From Streptomyces avidinii (GTDB lineage: Bacteria > Actinomycetota > Actinomycetes > Streptomycetales > Streptomycetaceae): DNA of 64,000 bases. Positions 1 to 7,586 of this stretch are shown one piece after another. The stretch lies in assembly GCF_014650695.1 (NCBI RefSeq), contig NZ_BMVL01000004.1, forward strand, positions 96,871 to 160,870. Reading direction: 5' to 3'. The translations under genes and the position numbers were made by a program. How positions within the stretch are numbered: position 1 is the stretch's first letter; each line of letters starts with the position of its first letter. The notes beneath the pieces are model-generated. The model was not told the DNA's origin. It worked only from the letters and a program-made list of their open reading frames with translations, and did not search any database.

Positions 1-163
1 GTGGCGGCCGTCCTGCTGCGTCCGGGGGCTGCACCTGCTCCCGGTACGCCCTGATCCCCGCCGGCTCCGGCATGCCCTCTGGAAGCGACTGAAGCGAGAT
101 GCAGGCGGAAGGTCGGAGCCGAGGTGGCGATGAGCCCCGAACCGAGCGCCTGAGGGCACTCCT

Positions 164-345
164 GTCTTCGACGTTCTCACCGCCCGCCAGGAACCCGGAG
201 GCCTGCTCCGCATCCGGCAGCAGGACATCGCCGAACGCCTCGGACTCACCCAGTCCGTCGTTTCTTGGGCGATTGGCACCTACGGGACAAGGGCACCCTC
301 AGCGAGCGGCAGCGCAAGGGCACCGTCCTCATCCGGCCCCGGCGT
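164..345 (+). pseudogene. Helix-turn-helix protein fragment, frameshifted
   Basis: One frame from 164 reads VFDVLTARQEPGGLLRIR followed by QDIAERLGLTQSVVSWAI, a typical helix-turn-helix. The continuation RDKGTLSERQRKGTVLIRP lies in another frame from about 265. Joined, they would make one winged-HTH domain of the kind seen in actinobacterial plasmid or replication-associated regulators. The frame change and the lack of a proper start mark it as a remnant. The family assignment beyond HTH is not possible from the sequence alone. Confidence 0.5.
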
Positions 346-475
346 CCTATCTCTGACCCACGGTGCAAAGTAGCCGTCGGCCCTCTGTCCGTCCCCGTTG
401 CTTTGTGCCCTGCCTCTCCGTTAGGCCGAACGAGTAGTCGACGGAGGGGCGGGAGCGTTCACGCGCCGGGAGTGG

Positions 476-712
476 TCACCCGAAGACGTGGTGGCGTGCT
501 GGACGCCGGTAGGACCTGACTGGGAGCTGGTTGAGAACAAGTCGGGCCCGACCCGGCTCGGGTTCGTGCTGATGCTGAAGTTCTTCGAGCTGGAGGGCCG
601 GTTCCCTCAGTTCGTGGAGGAGTTCCCGCAGGCCTCGTCGACTATGTGGCCGACGTGGTCAAGGTGCCGGCGGAGGACTTGGGCCCTTGGGGAGGATCGG
701 GCCGGCCAGTAG
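476..712 (+). pseudogene. Tn3-family transposase N-terminal remnant (DUF4158-like)
   Basis: The frame from 476 reads SPEDVVACWTPVGPDWELV and later RLGFVLMLKFFELEGRFPQF, the hallmark of the N-terminal DUF4158 region of Tn3-type transposases. Near 635 the match moves to another frame (VDYVADVVKVPAEDLGPW) and then ends at a stop. Only about 80 residues of a transposase of roughly 1000 remain, so it is an inactive scar. No terminal inverted repeat was found around it. It sits upstream of the NLR-like pair, so it may mark an old insertion boundary. Confidence 0.6.
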
Positions 713-1081
713 CAACTCCGCGTAGAAGGCACGTCGCACTCGTAGACCGACCTTGATCCAGCCGGTTGGGTTACGGAAGACGATGTCGGGCTTCGGCGCC
801 GTTCAAGGACGGCTTCCCCGCCGGGCGGGAGCCAGCAGCCAGCGTGGTGAACGCCCCGGGCGTCGGGAGCCAGGCCGCCTCGGCACACGATCCAGCGGTC
901 CCCGAGGGCGGCCAAATCGGCTCAGCCAGCAGGATCGTCACCAGCCGCAAGCGGCGTCTCACCCACTCAGTCGAGTGCGTAGGCAGTGCGGAGTCGGCAG
1001 CTACCTCGGCAAGCGCAAGGCGACCGCCTTCAGCTGGGGCCGGCACTTGTAGGTCGGGCATAGCCGACGGGCAGCCGTTCA
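713..1081. other. No recognisable gene
   Basis: Both strands hold open frames of about 100 codons here, but none shows a known domain, a convincing ribosome binding site or family-like composition. They read as GC-driven shadows. It lies between the Tn3 remnant and the 3' end of the NB-ARC/TPR gene and may contain further decayed sequence. Confidence 0.4.
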
Positions 1082-3289
1082 TCAATCCGGTGGTTGATGA
1101 ACGGAGGCATCCCCTGCTGCCCGTCGCCAGTGGGCAAGGCGGTTCCGGGCGTAGAGGGTGTCGGGGTGGTCGGGCCCCAGTACCCGCTTGCGGTCCGCCA
1201 GCAGCTGCTCGAAGGCGGCTGCCGCGCCGGCCACATCCCCCGCGTCCCCCCGGAGGTTGGCGAGGCTGTGCCGGGTGGCGAGGGTGCCGGGGTGGTCGGG
1301 CCCCAGTACCCGCTTGCGGTCCGCCAGCAGCTGCTCGAAGGCGGCTGCCGCGCCGGCCACATCCCCCGCCTGCCCTCGGAAGCCAGCGAGTCTGTGCCGG
1401 GCGATGAGCGTGTTGAGGTGGTCGGGCCCCAGTACCCGCTCGATGTCAGCCAGCAGATCCTCCAGAGCGGCTGCCGCGCCGGCCACATCCCCCGCGTCCC
1501 CCCGGAAGCTGGCGAGGCTGTGCCGGGCGTAGAGGGTGTCGGGGTGGTCGGGCCCCAGTACCCGCTTGCGGTCCGCCAGCAGCTGCTCGAAGGCGGCTGC
1601 CGCGCCGGCCACATCCCCCGCCTGCCCCCGGAAGCCAGCGAGGTCGTGCCGGGCGATGAGCGTGTTGAGGTGGTCGGGCCCCAGTACCCGCTCCATGTCC
1701 GCCAGCACATCCTCCAGAGCGGCTGCCGCGCCGGCCACATCCCCCGCGTCCCCCCGGAAGCCAGCGAGCTCGTGCCGGGCGATGAGGGTGCCGGGGTGGT
1801 CGGGCCCCTGTATCCGGTCCATGTCCGCCAGCACATCCTCCAGAGCGGCTGCCGCGCCGGCCACATCCCCCGCGTCCCCCCGCCAGTAGGCGAGGTGGTG
1901 CCGGGCGGTCAGGGTGTTGAGGTGGTCGTGCCCCAGATGGTGCTGGGTGTCGGTGGCCAGCTGCTGGAAGTAGTGGACGGCAGCCGTGGTCTGGCCAGCC
2001 TCGCCGAGACTCCGACCGGTGCGGGCGAGGACGAGGTGGGCATCGGGCTGATACAGGGCGTCTTCGGCGTGGAGGGTCAGCACTTCGGTGTTGGCGCGCA
2101 GGGCCTGGGCGAGGGAGGTGTCGCGTTCGACCTCGGGCCAGGCGGCCATCAGGGCGTCGGCGGCGGTACGGGCGAGTCGGCCGTGCTGATCGGCGGGGAG
2201 GGGGTCGCGGACGGCGCGTTGGAGGAGCTGGTGGACGCGGACAGTGTGGTGTGGGCTGCTGGGGTTGTGGTCGATCAGGCTCAGGCGGTTCAGCGCACGC
2301 AGCGCCTGTGTGGCTTCTGCATCCGTGATCTCGTCTGGATGGGTCTGTCCTGGGGCGGCGTTGTGGTGTTGGGCGAGGTGGTTGAGAGCTGGTGGGCTGG
2401 CCAGGACGGCGGCGGGGATGCCGTTGGGGTCGAGCATTGCGGCGAGCTGCAGCATGGGGCGGGCCAGTCCCGCTGGGGGAAGTTGGTCAGCGCATTCAAT
2501 GGACAGGGACCAGGTGGCGGCGACGTTGGTTGCCTGGTCGTCGGGGAGTCCGGAACGGTCGGGCAGTACATCGGTGAGGGTCCTTGCTCGGTCGGTCAAC
2601 CGGTGCCGGTAAGTGGCGCAGTCCAGGCCGACGTCGAGGAGGTACGCGGCGGCCTGGGACAGTGCCAGCGGAAGGTTGCCGACATCGTTGGCGAGGCCGG
2701 AAAGCTGGTCGGTGGGCTCGTGGCGGTCGTGGGCGGCCAGAGCAGCGGTGAGGTAGGCGGTTGCCTCGTCGTCGGTGAACAGGCCCACCGGTACGAGCTG
2801 GCGGCTGTTTCCGGTGAGAGCGGCGTCGCGGCGGCGGGTGGTGATCAGGGTGCGGCCGTGGGTGCTGTCGGGGGGCCACAGGTTGCGCAGGTCGGCTGGG
2901 TCGGCGAGGTCGTCGAGTACCACCAGCCAGCGGCGCACAGTGCTGGGCTTGGGCTCCAGCCAGGCCAGGAAGGTGCGTGCGGCGGTCTCCGGGTTGGTGG
3001 GGTCGGCGCCGAGGATCTCGACTGCGGCCTGGGCGTAGCCGGTAACGACTGCGTCGCGGGTGACGGCTGTGACCCATACCAGCAGGTCCAGCTTCCCGGC
3101 CTGCCACAGGGTTCGGGCGTGGTGAGCTGCAAGTTGGGACTTGCCCACTCCGCCGAAGCCGGTCAGCACCTGGGTGTGTACGACGGTGTCCACGCCGTAC
3201 GACGCGTGCTCCAGCAACTGGGCGGTGGCACGGTCCTGGAAACAGTGGGCCTGGCGGGGCAGTACACCAGCCTGCTGCGGCCAGGTCAC
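1082..3289 (-). CDS. NLR-like protein: NB-ARC NTPase with C-terminal TPR array
   Basis: A STAND-class signalling NTPase. The P-loop GFGGVGKSQLA lies near residue 45, followed by an NB-ARC core (LVVLDDLADPADL as Walker B; TLITTRRRDAAL as the sensor region; GNLPLALSQAAAYL as the GLPL motif). From about residue 400 to the end there are TPRs of kinesin-light-chain type (ERVLGPDHLNTLIARH and variants) in 42-residue units, the last six or so almost identical. Such proteins oligomerise on ligand binding and switch on an effector. The first ATG/GTG/TTG in frame is the GTG at 3289. However, the frame stays open upstream and encodes SITAKDRSLAVGYVGPGGRV, a family-like N-terminal motif, back to a CTG at 3430 that overlaps the stop of the upstream gene. 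The real start may therefore be non-canonical. It lies directly downstream of the small gene 3427-3891 and probably shares its transcript. Confidence 0.85.
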   Translation of the reverse strand: MTWPQQAGVLPRQAHCFQDRATAQLLEHASYGVDTVVHTQVLTGFGGVGKSQLAAHHARTLWQAGKLDLLVWVTAVTRDAVVTGYAQAAVEILGADPTNPETAARTFLAWLEPKPSTVRRWLVVLDDLADPADLRNLWPPDSTHGRTLITTRRRDAALTGNSRQLVPVGLFTDDEATAYLTAALAAHDRHEPTDQLSGLANDVGNLPLALSQAAAYLLDVGLDCATYRHRLTDRARTLTDVLPDRSGLPDDQATNVAATWSLSIECADQLPPAGLARPMLQLAAMLDPNGIPAAVLASPPALNHLAQHHNAAPGQTHPDEITDAEATQALRALNRLSLIDHNPSSPHHTVRVHQLLQRAVRDPLPADQHGRLARTAADALMAAWPEVERDTSLAQALRANTEVLTLHAEDALYQPDAHLVLARTGRSLGEAGQTTAAVHYFQQLATDTQHHLGHDHLNTLTARHHLAYWRGDAGDVAGAAAALEDVLADMDRIQGPDHPGTLIARHELAGFRGDAGDVAGAAAALEDVLADMERVLGPDHLNTLIARHDLAGFRGQAGDVAGAAAAFEQLLADRKRVLGPDHPDTLYARHSLASFRGDAGDVAGAAAALEDLLADIERVLGPDHLNTLIARHRLAGFRGQAGDVAGAAAAFEQLLADRKRVLGPDHPGTLATRHSLANLRGDAGDVAGAAAAFEQLLADRKRVLGPDHPDTLYARNRLAHWRRAAGDASVHQPPD
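1140..1965 (-). repeat. 126-bp tandem repeats encoding 42-aa TPR units
   Basis: The block containing ggtggtcgggcccc recurs every 126 bp (for example at 1165 and 1291), about six times. The copies are nearly identical and alternate between two subtypes (a 'DRKRVLGPDHPDTL' type and a 'DIERVLGPDHLNTL' type). The high identity points to recent duplication or gene conversion in the ligand-sensing part of the NLR-like protein. Confidence 0.85.
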
Positions 3290-3426
3290 CGGGGGAAGAG
3301 GTGCAGCGTGGAAGGCGACCCGCCCGCCGGGGCCGACATAGCCGACGGCGAGGCTGCGATCCTTGGCGGTGATACTCCCCGGTAGGCCGGCGAAGCCGGG
3401 CGTCGGGTCAGGGGTTGCCGGTCCGC

Positions 3427-3891
3427 TCAGTCTTTGGGCGGATCCGGCCTCGGAGGGGGGCTGATGTACGCACCCCCTTGGATGGCCTGGGCCGCGATTG
3501 AGCTGTCCTCGGCATGGATGCTCACGTTGTGGGCTGCCGCCAGTCCGCCTGTCACTCCGCCCTGTGGGGCGTGTTCGCTCAGCAGAGCACGCAACTGGTC
3601 AGCGGCTTGGCTGCGGTCTCCCTCGTCCAGGTTTTCCAGCATGGCTTCGATACGGGCCTGCCATGCAGCCTGTTGGCTGATCCGAGCCCGCTCTGCCTCG
3701 GCCGGGTCGGTGGCCTGCAGGGCGGTAGCGGTCTGGTCAAGGCGCTCCAGCTCCGCTTGCTCACGCTGGGCATCGCCCCGCCCGAACCAACGCGCAACCG
3801 CGCCCCGCAACCCGTTCCACGCATCGGTACCGGCAACCTGCACCACCGCGGTGCCGCCAGCCACAGCCAGCGCTACCAGGGTCTCCAGCAT
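3427..3891 (-). CDS. Small helical putative effector paired with the NLR-like protein
   Basis: 154 residues. The N-terminus is a hydrophobic helix (LETLVALAVAGGTAVVQVAG), then an amphipathic, charged helical stretch to about residue 110, then a glycine-containing linker and a short beta-type motif (NVSIHAEDSSIAAQAIQGG) before a proline-rich tail. The motif resembles SITAKDRSLAVGYVGPGG in the open frame at the N-terminal side of the adjacent NB-ARC gene. In amyloid-signalling pairs of multicellular bacteria, a small N-terminal pore-forming-type helical domain (called Bell) carries such a motif at its C-terminus, and the NLR carries the match at its N-terminus. The ATG at 3891 has an excellent Shine-Dalgarno sequence (GAGGAGG about 7 nt upstream). 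Effector function is inferred; no enzyme motif is visible. Confidence 0.7.
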   Translation of the reverse strand: MLETLVALAVAGGTAVVQVAGTDAWNGLRGAVARWFGRGDAQREQAELERLDQTATALQATDPAEAERARISQQAAWQARIEAMLENLDEGDRSQAADQLRALLSEHAPQGGVTGGLAAAHNVSIHAEDSSIAAQAIQGGAYISPPPRPDPPKD

Positions 3892-4150
3892 CTTCCGGCC
3901 TCCTCACCTGAGTGGCCTCTCTAAACCCATATCGCCGCAGAGAAGGACCGCAGGCAGCGCCTTGTCGGGAACACCCTCATGCTTATTGTCCAAGGCTTTC
4001 TAAGCGGGTGCACACCGGTGACTGCCCGATGAGAGTCGGCGCTCCGTTCAGTGACCCGTTCTGCTGTCCGGCCCGGGGCGAGGCCCGGGTGGCGCAGACC
4101 GGGTGGGCGCCGTGAGCTGGAAGAGGGGCGACTGAAGCGAGGTGGCGGCT

Positions 4151-5137
4151 GTGGCGCGTCCTGTGTGGGCCGGGAATCTGTCGTTCGGCCTGGTCAGCCT
4201 GCCTGTCGGCCTCTACACGGCTACAGACAGCCATACCATCCCCTTCCATCAGCTCCATCGCGGCACCTCCGACCGGATCCGCAACCGGCGGGTGAACGAA
4301 CGCACGGGTGACGAGGTCGAGCTGACGGACATCGTCAAGGGCTACGACGCCGGCGACGAGTACGTGCTGGTCGAGCCGAAGGAACTCGACGACATCGCAC
4401 CGGGCCGCTCCCAGTCGCTGGACATCGCCGGGTTCGTCGACCTGACAGAGGTCGACCCGATCTTCTTCGACAAGACCTACTACCTCGGCCCCCGAGGCAA
4501 GGAGTTCGGGAAGGTCTACAGCCTGCTGGAGCAGGCGCTGGCCAAGGCCGGCAAGGCGGGCATCGCCACCTTCGTGATGCGCCAGCACGAGTACCTGGTC
4601 GCCCTCAAGGCCGAGAACGGCCTCCTCACGCTGCACACGCTGCATTGGGCGGATGAGATCCGGGACCCGGGGAAGGAGATCGACACCCTGCCCGGGAAGG
4701 CGAAGGCTGCGGACAAGGAGCTGAGGATGGCCGAGCAGCTCATCGGCGCCATGAGCATGGACTGGGATCCCGAAGAGTTCCACGACACGTTCCAGGAGAA
4801 GGTCGCGGCCCTGATCGAGGCCAAGAAGGCCGGCAAGACCGCGGCGAAGGCCGAACCCGCGGCGCAGCCCACCGGGGTGGTCGACCTCATGGAGGCTCTG
4901 CGTGCCAGCGTCGAGCGCGCCGGAAGCCCGAAGACCACGGGCGAGAAGGCCACAGTCTCCGGGAACACCGCAGTTCGGAAGAAGCCGGCGGCGAAGAAGC
5001 GGATCCGCTCCGCCCCTAAGGAGGAACTGAGCGGTTTGTCGAAGGCAGACCTCTACAAGAAGGCTGCCGCTGCCAACGTCCCCGGCCGCTCGAACATGAC
5101 CCGCGACGACTTGGTGAAGGCGCTGTCCCGAACATGA
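4151..5137 (+). CDS. ku: Ku homodimer protein of non-homologous end joining
   Basis: Begins MARPVWAGNLSFGLVSLPVGLY, the conserved Ku N-terminus, and continues through the Ku core beta-barrel (RIRNRRVNERTGDEVELTDI, FDKTYYLGPRG, LHTLHWADEIRDP) to about residue 245. A lysine/alanine-rich linker and a C-terminal SAP-like segment (LSKADLYKKAAAANVPG, TRDDLVKAL) follow, the extended tail found in many Streptomyces Ku proteins. Ku binds DNA ends and recruits LigD; no ligD is visible in this window. The GTG at 4151 is preferred over the in-frame GTG at 4142 because GAGGTGG lies 6 nt upstream and it gives the usual MARP start. Its stop overlaps the ATG of the DksA-like gene (ATGA at 5134), so translation is coupled. 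Confidence 0.93.
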   Translation: MARPVWAGNLSFGLVSLPVGLYTATDSHTIPFHQLHRGTSDRIRNRRVNERTGDEVELTDIVKGYDAGDEYVLVEPKELDDIAPGRSQSLDIAGFVDLTEVDPIFFDKTYYLGPRGKEFGKVYSLLEQALAKAGKAGIATFVMRQHEYLVALKAENGLLTLHTLHWADEIRDPGKEIDTLPGKAKAADKELRMAEQLIGAMSMDWDPEEFHDTFQEKVAALIEAKKAGKTAAKAEPAAQPTGVVDLMEALRASVERAGSPKTTGEKATVSGNTAVRKKPAAKKRIRSAPKEELSGLSKADLYKKAAAANVPGRSNMTRDDLVKALSRT

Positions 5138-5527
5138 CCGAGGCGGGACGTGACGAGCAAGACCCGTCGGCCTTCGCGACCGCCCGCGCACGCCTCGCGG
5201 CCGATCGCGCCGACACCCTTGCGCGGGCGGCCGCGCTTGGCCGCGACTTCGACGGGATCGTCGCGGCGAACGCCCTGGTCGCGGTCGACGACGAGCACGA
5301 CCCCGAGGGAAGGGAGGCGGCACCGCCTTCGAGCGGGCCCACGTGGCCACCCTGCTGGCGCGGGCGCGCGAACACCTGGAAGAACTGGACCGAGCACTCG
5401 AACGGCTCGAAGAGGGACTGTACGGACAGTGCGAAGACTGCGGCGGGACGATTCCGCCCGAACGCCTGGAGATCCGTCCCGCCACGACCACCTGCGTCCG
5501 CTGCGCCGCCGATCCGCAGCGGCGGGC
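5134..5527 (+). pseudogene. DksA/TraR C4 zinc-finger protein, frameshifted
   Basis: The first frame (from ATG 5134) gives an N-terminal coiled-coil typical of TraR/DksA regulators (FATARARLAADRADTLARAA, VAVDDEHDPEG). Near 5312 the family pattern moves to another frame (GGTAFERAHVATLLARAREH) and runs through the zinc finger CEDCGGTIPPERLEIRPATT with a second CxxC (CVRC). Neither frame alone makes a whole protein. DksA-type proteins bind RNA polymerase through the secondary channel. The lesion lies in a G-rich run (gagggaagggaggcgg), so a true mutation, a sequencing error or programmed slippage are all possible. It is translationally coupled to Ku. Confidence 0.7.
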
Positions 5528-5646
5528 ACTACCCCTCCGACGTCGCAGCCGGAGCCGCCATCGGCCTGGCCGCAGCCGCCCTCGTCCGGGCGGCCCCTCG
5601 TCTCCTGGTGCGCCACTTGGGATGCCCACCACCCGCAGGCGGGTGA
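5512..5646 (+). pseudogene. C-terminal scrap of a PAP2-type phosphatase
   Basis: The frame reads SGGHYPSDVAAGAAIGLAAA and then LVRAAPRLLVRHL before a stop. GHYPSDV followed by a small-residue helix is the last catalytic motif plus final membrane helix of PAP2 lipid phosphatases. Nothing earlier in the family (the first K-x6-RP and PSGH motifs) is present, so about 40 residues survive. The fragment abuts the DksA zinc finger, suggesting a deletion joined the two genes. Confidence 0.55.
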
Positions 5647-5886
5647 CCGGTTCCATGAGGGGTAAGCGCGCCGTGACAACAGCGTGCACATCAACCAGGG
5701 AGGGGTCTGCCATGGCTGCGCGTCTCGAGGTCCGGCACCAGGCATCGACTCCGTCAAGTACCACGCCGGCGCCCCCACCCCACCGGCACCAATTGGGGCC
5801 GTTGACCGGCGCGGCACCCCACCGGCGATATGAACGGCGGCCATCGTGCAATAACGGACGAACCAGGCGGAGAAGGTGAAGCCCAG

Positions 5887-6250
5887 ATGACCGACGTTGG
5901 ACGGCACCCGGACCACAGCAGCACCGAGGAATCGATGGGCGACCTCGTTTCACGGGCGTCGCAGATTTCGAAGCTGGTCCGCGAGGAGATGCAGCCGGCC
6001 CGGGCGGAGATGACCCAGAAGCGCCCTGGCCGCCCAGGCCCGGGTCGCCGCCGTCATCGCAGCCCTGGCCCTGCTCCTCCCGGTGTGGGCTTCGGCCCTG
6101 ATCATCGCCGCCCTGCTCGCGGCCGTCGCAGCCGTGATGGCCGCGGCCGGGAAAAAGCAGATCGCCAAGGCCGGCACCCCCACACCGGAGCAGGCCATCG
6201 ACAGCGTCAAGGCCGACGTGGCCGAGATCAAGGAGACAGCACACCGATGA
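5887..6250 (+). pseudogene. Phage-holin-family (Actinobacterial holin 3_6-like) membrane protein, broken
   Basis: ATG 5887 opens MTDVGRHPDHSSTEESMGDL and then VSRASQISKLVREEMQPARAEM, the usual N-terminus of the small tandem-TM 'phage holin family' proteins encoded with DUF3618 and DUF4235 genes. Near 6025 the sequence changes frame and jumps to the second membrane helix (LALLLPVWASALIIAALLAA) and the family tail (KKQIAKAGTPTPEQAIDSVK). The first membrane helix appears to be missing, so there is an internal deletion plus a frameshift. Its stop overlaps the DUF3618 start (ATGA). These proteins are linked to the cell envelope rather than lysis in this context (inference from neighbours). Confidence 0.65.
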
Positions 6251-6726
6251 GCACCCCTTCCCAGGACGACAAGGACGCCGCGCCCACTCCCGAGGAGCTG
6301 CGCGAGCAGGTCGAGCACACCCGCGAGGAGCTCGGCCAGACCGTGGAGGCGCTGGCAGCCAAGGCCGACGTCAAGGCGCAGGCCAAGGAGAAAGCGGCCG
6401 AGATCAAGGAACAGGCTGCCGAGAAGGCCAACCTGGTGAGCAACCAGATCCGCGACAAGGCGGCGCACGCCACCCAACTGGTCAAGGACAAGACGCCCGA
6501 TCCGGTCCTGGACAAGGCTGCCCAAGCCGCGGCGCAGGTCCGCGACGCCGCGGCTCGGGCCGGGCAGCTCGCCGCCGACAAAACCCCGGACCCGGTCCGG
6601 GAGACGGCCGAGTCGGCCGCGACCATGGCGAAGGCCAACCGCATTCCCCTGATTGCCGCGGCTGCCGCGTTCGTCGTCTTCCTGATCGTGCGCCGCAGCC
6701 GCAGCCGCAGGTGCCAGTGCCGTTGA
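6247..6726 (+). CDS. DUF3618 membrane protein
   Basis: 159 residues. An acidic N-terminus (TPEELREQVEHTREELGQTV, the DUF3618 signature) is followed by long Ala/Lys/Glu-rich amphipathic helices with two DKTPDPV repeats, then one C-terminal membrane helix (IPLIAAAAAFVVFLIV) and a basic tail. DUF3618 proteins are of unknown function and are usually encoded with holin-like and DUF4235 proteins, as here. The ATG overlaps the stop of the preceding broken gene, and its own stop overlaps the TTG of the next. It is the only member of the holin/DUF3618/DUF4235 trio that is intact. Confidence 0.85.
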   Translation: MSTPSQDDKDAAPTPEELREQVEHTREELGQTVEALAAKADVKAQAKEKAAEIKEQAAEKANLVSNQIRDKAAHATQLVKDKTPDPVLDKAAQAAAQVRDAAARAGQLAADKTPDPVRETAESAATMAKANRIPLIAAAAAFVVFLIVRRSRSRRCQCR

Positions 6727-6981
6727 AAGCATCCAAGAGCGCCTACAAGCCGGTAGGCCTGGTCCTCGGCGCGGCGAGCGGCATGATCGCCGGCGCGACC
6801 TTCAAGCAGACGTGGAAGTGATCACGGCGACGATGCCCCTCACGCCACCGACGAGCACCGCGCCTGGCAGGAAGTCCTGATCGCCGCAGCCCTGCAAGGC
6901 GCGATCTTCGTCGTCAAGGCCGCCGTCGACCGGTCAGGTGCTGCCGGCACCCGGCGCCTGACCGGCACCTGGCCCGGCTGA
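6723..6981 (+). pseudogene. DUF4235 membrane protein, frameshifted
   Basis: TTG 6723 (overlapping the DUF3618 stop) opens LKASKSAYKPVGLVLGAASG and reaches FKQTWK before a stop at 6822. One base further the family continues in another frame: GDDAPHATDEHRAWQEVLIA followed by ALQGAIFVVKAAVDR, ending at 6981. Put together this is a complete DUF4235 protein of about 85 residues with two membrane helices, so a single-base lesion separates the halves. It is the third frameshifted gene within 2 kb. Confidence 0.7.
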
Positions 6982-7056
6982 ACCATCCAAGGGCGGCGCC
7001 GGCCTCGCCTTGAGGACCGGCGCCGCCAGGCCCCTGTAGAAACGATGGAGGAAGCC

Positions 7057-7359
7057 GTGGCCGCACACCACGGGCTGCACGCCCTCACCGCCGCCGCTCT
7101 CGCCACCGCCCTGCTGGTCGCCCGCTGGCGAGCCACCCGCGCGGAACGCGACACCCACGGCGCCAGCGCCGCCAAGGCGCCCTGGCGACGCACGGCGTCC
7201 CAACCCACCAACACAGACAGCGCCTCCGCGCGTGTGGCAGAGCTGCACACCTCGTTCCTGGACCCAACCCTGCGGGAAGCCGACGCCCACCTCGAGCAGT
7301 ACTGGAACAAGCTCACCTCGCTGTACCCGCACCGCGACGGCGAACGCCGTCACAGGTAG
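7057..7359 (+). CDS. Small membrane-anchored hypothetical protein
   Basis: About 100 residues: an N-terminal hydrophobic helix (LHALTAAALATALLVARW), a basic Arg-rich stretch, then a soluble tail with VAELHTSFLDPTLREADAHL. No family was recognised. The GTG at 7057 is chosen over the ATG at 7045 because GGAGGA lies 5-6 nt before it. It follows the DUF4235 remnant in the same orientation and may belong to the same transcript. It could be a decayed or lineage-specific gene. Confidence 0.5.
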   Translation: MAAHHGLHALTAAALATALLVARWRATRAERDTHGASAAKAPWRRTASQPTNTDSASARVAELHTSFLDPTLREADAHLEQYWNKLTSLYPHRDGERRHR

Positions 7360-7586
7360 AAGCCAGGCGTCATCCCGCGGGCCAGTCACCGACTCGCACC
7401 GGCCGGCAGCTCCTCATCGGCAACGGACGCCACGCGGGCTGACACCCGAGGCGGGTATCGCACCCTGCTCTGGGCATACGAGAGCCGTGCGCTCTCTCCT
7501 GGTGCCTGGGAGTGCAGCCGCGAGCGTGGCCCGGTCCGGGGGGACCAGGTGGTGCGACGGTTGGGGCGGGATCGTAGGCTGCGGCC

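Noticed and set aside
1140..1965. Possible CRISPR-like array from regular repeats
   Set aside because: Repeats are 126 bp with no unique spacers and encode TPRs in frame. There are no cas genes.
1094..3385. A 763-codon open frame on the plus strand opposite the NB-ARC/TPR gene
   Set aside because: It mirrors the codon phase of the minus-strand gene; composition is Gly/Val-rich with no domain. It is a GC-bias shadow.
3983..6244. A 753-codon minus-strand open frame across Ku and DksA
   Set aside because: It runs antisense to the clear Ku gene, and its translation is low-complexity Arg/Gly/Leu. Not a gene.
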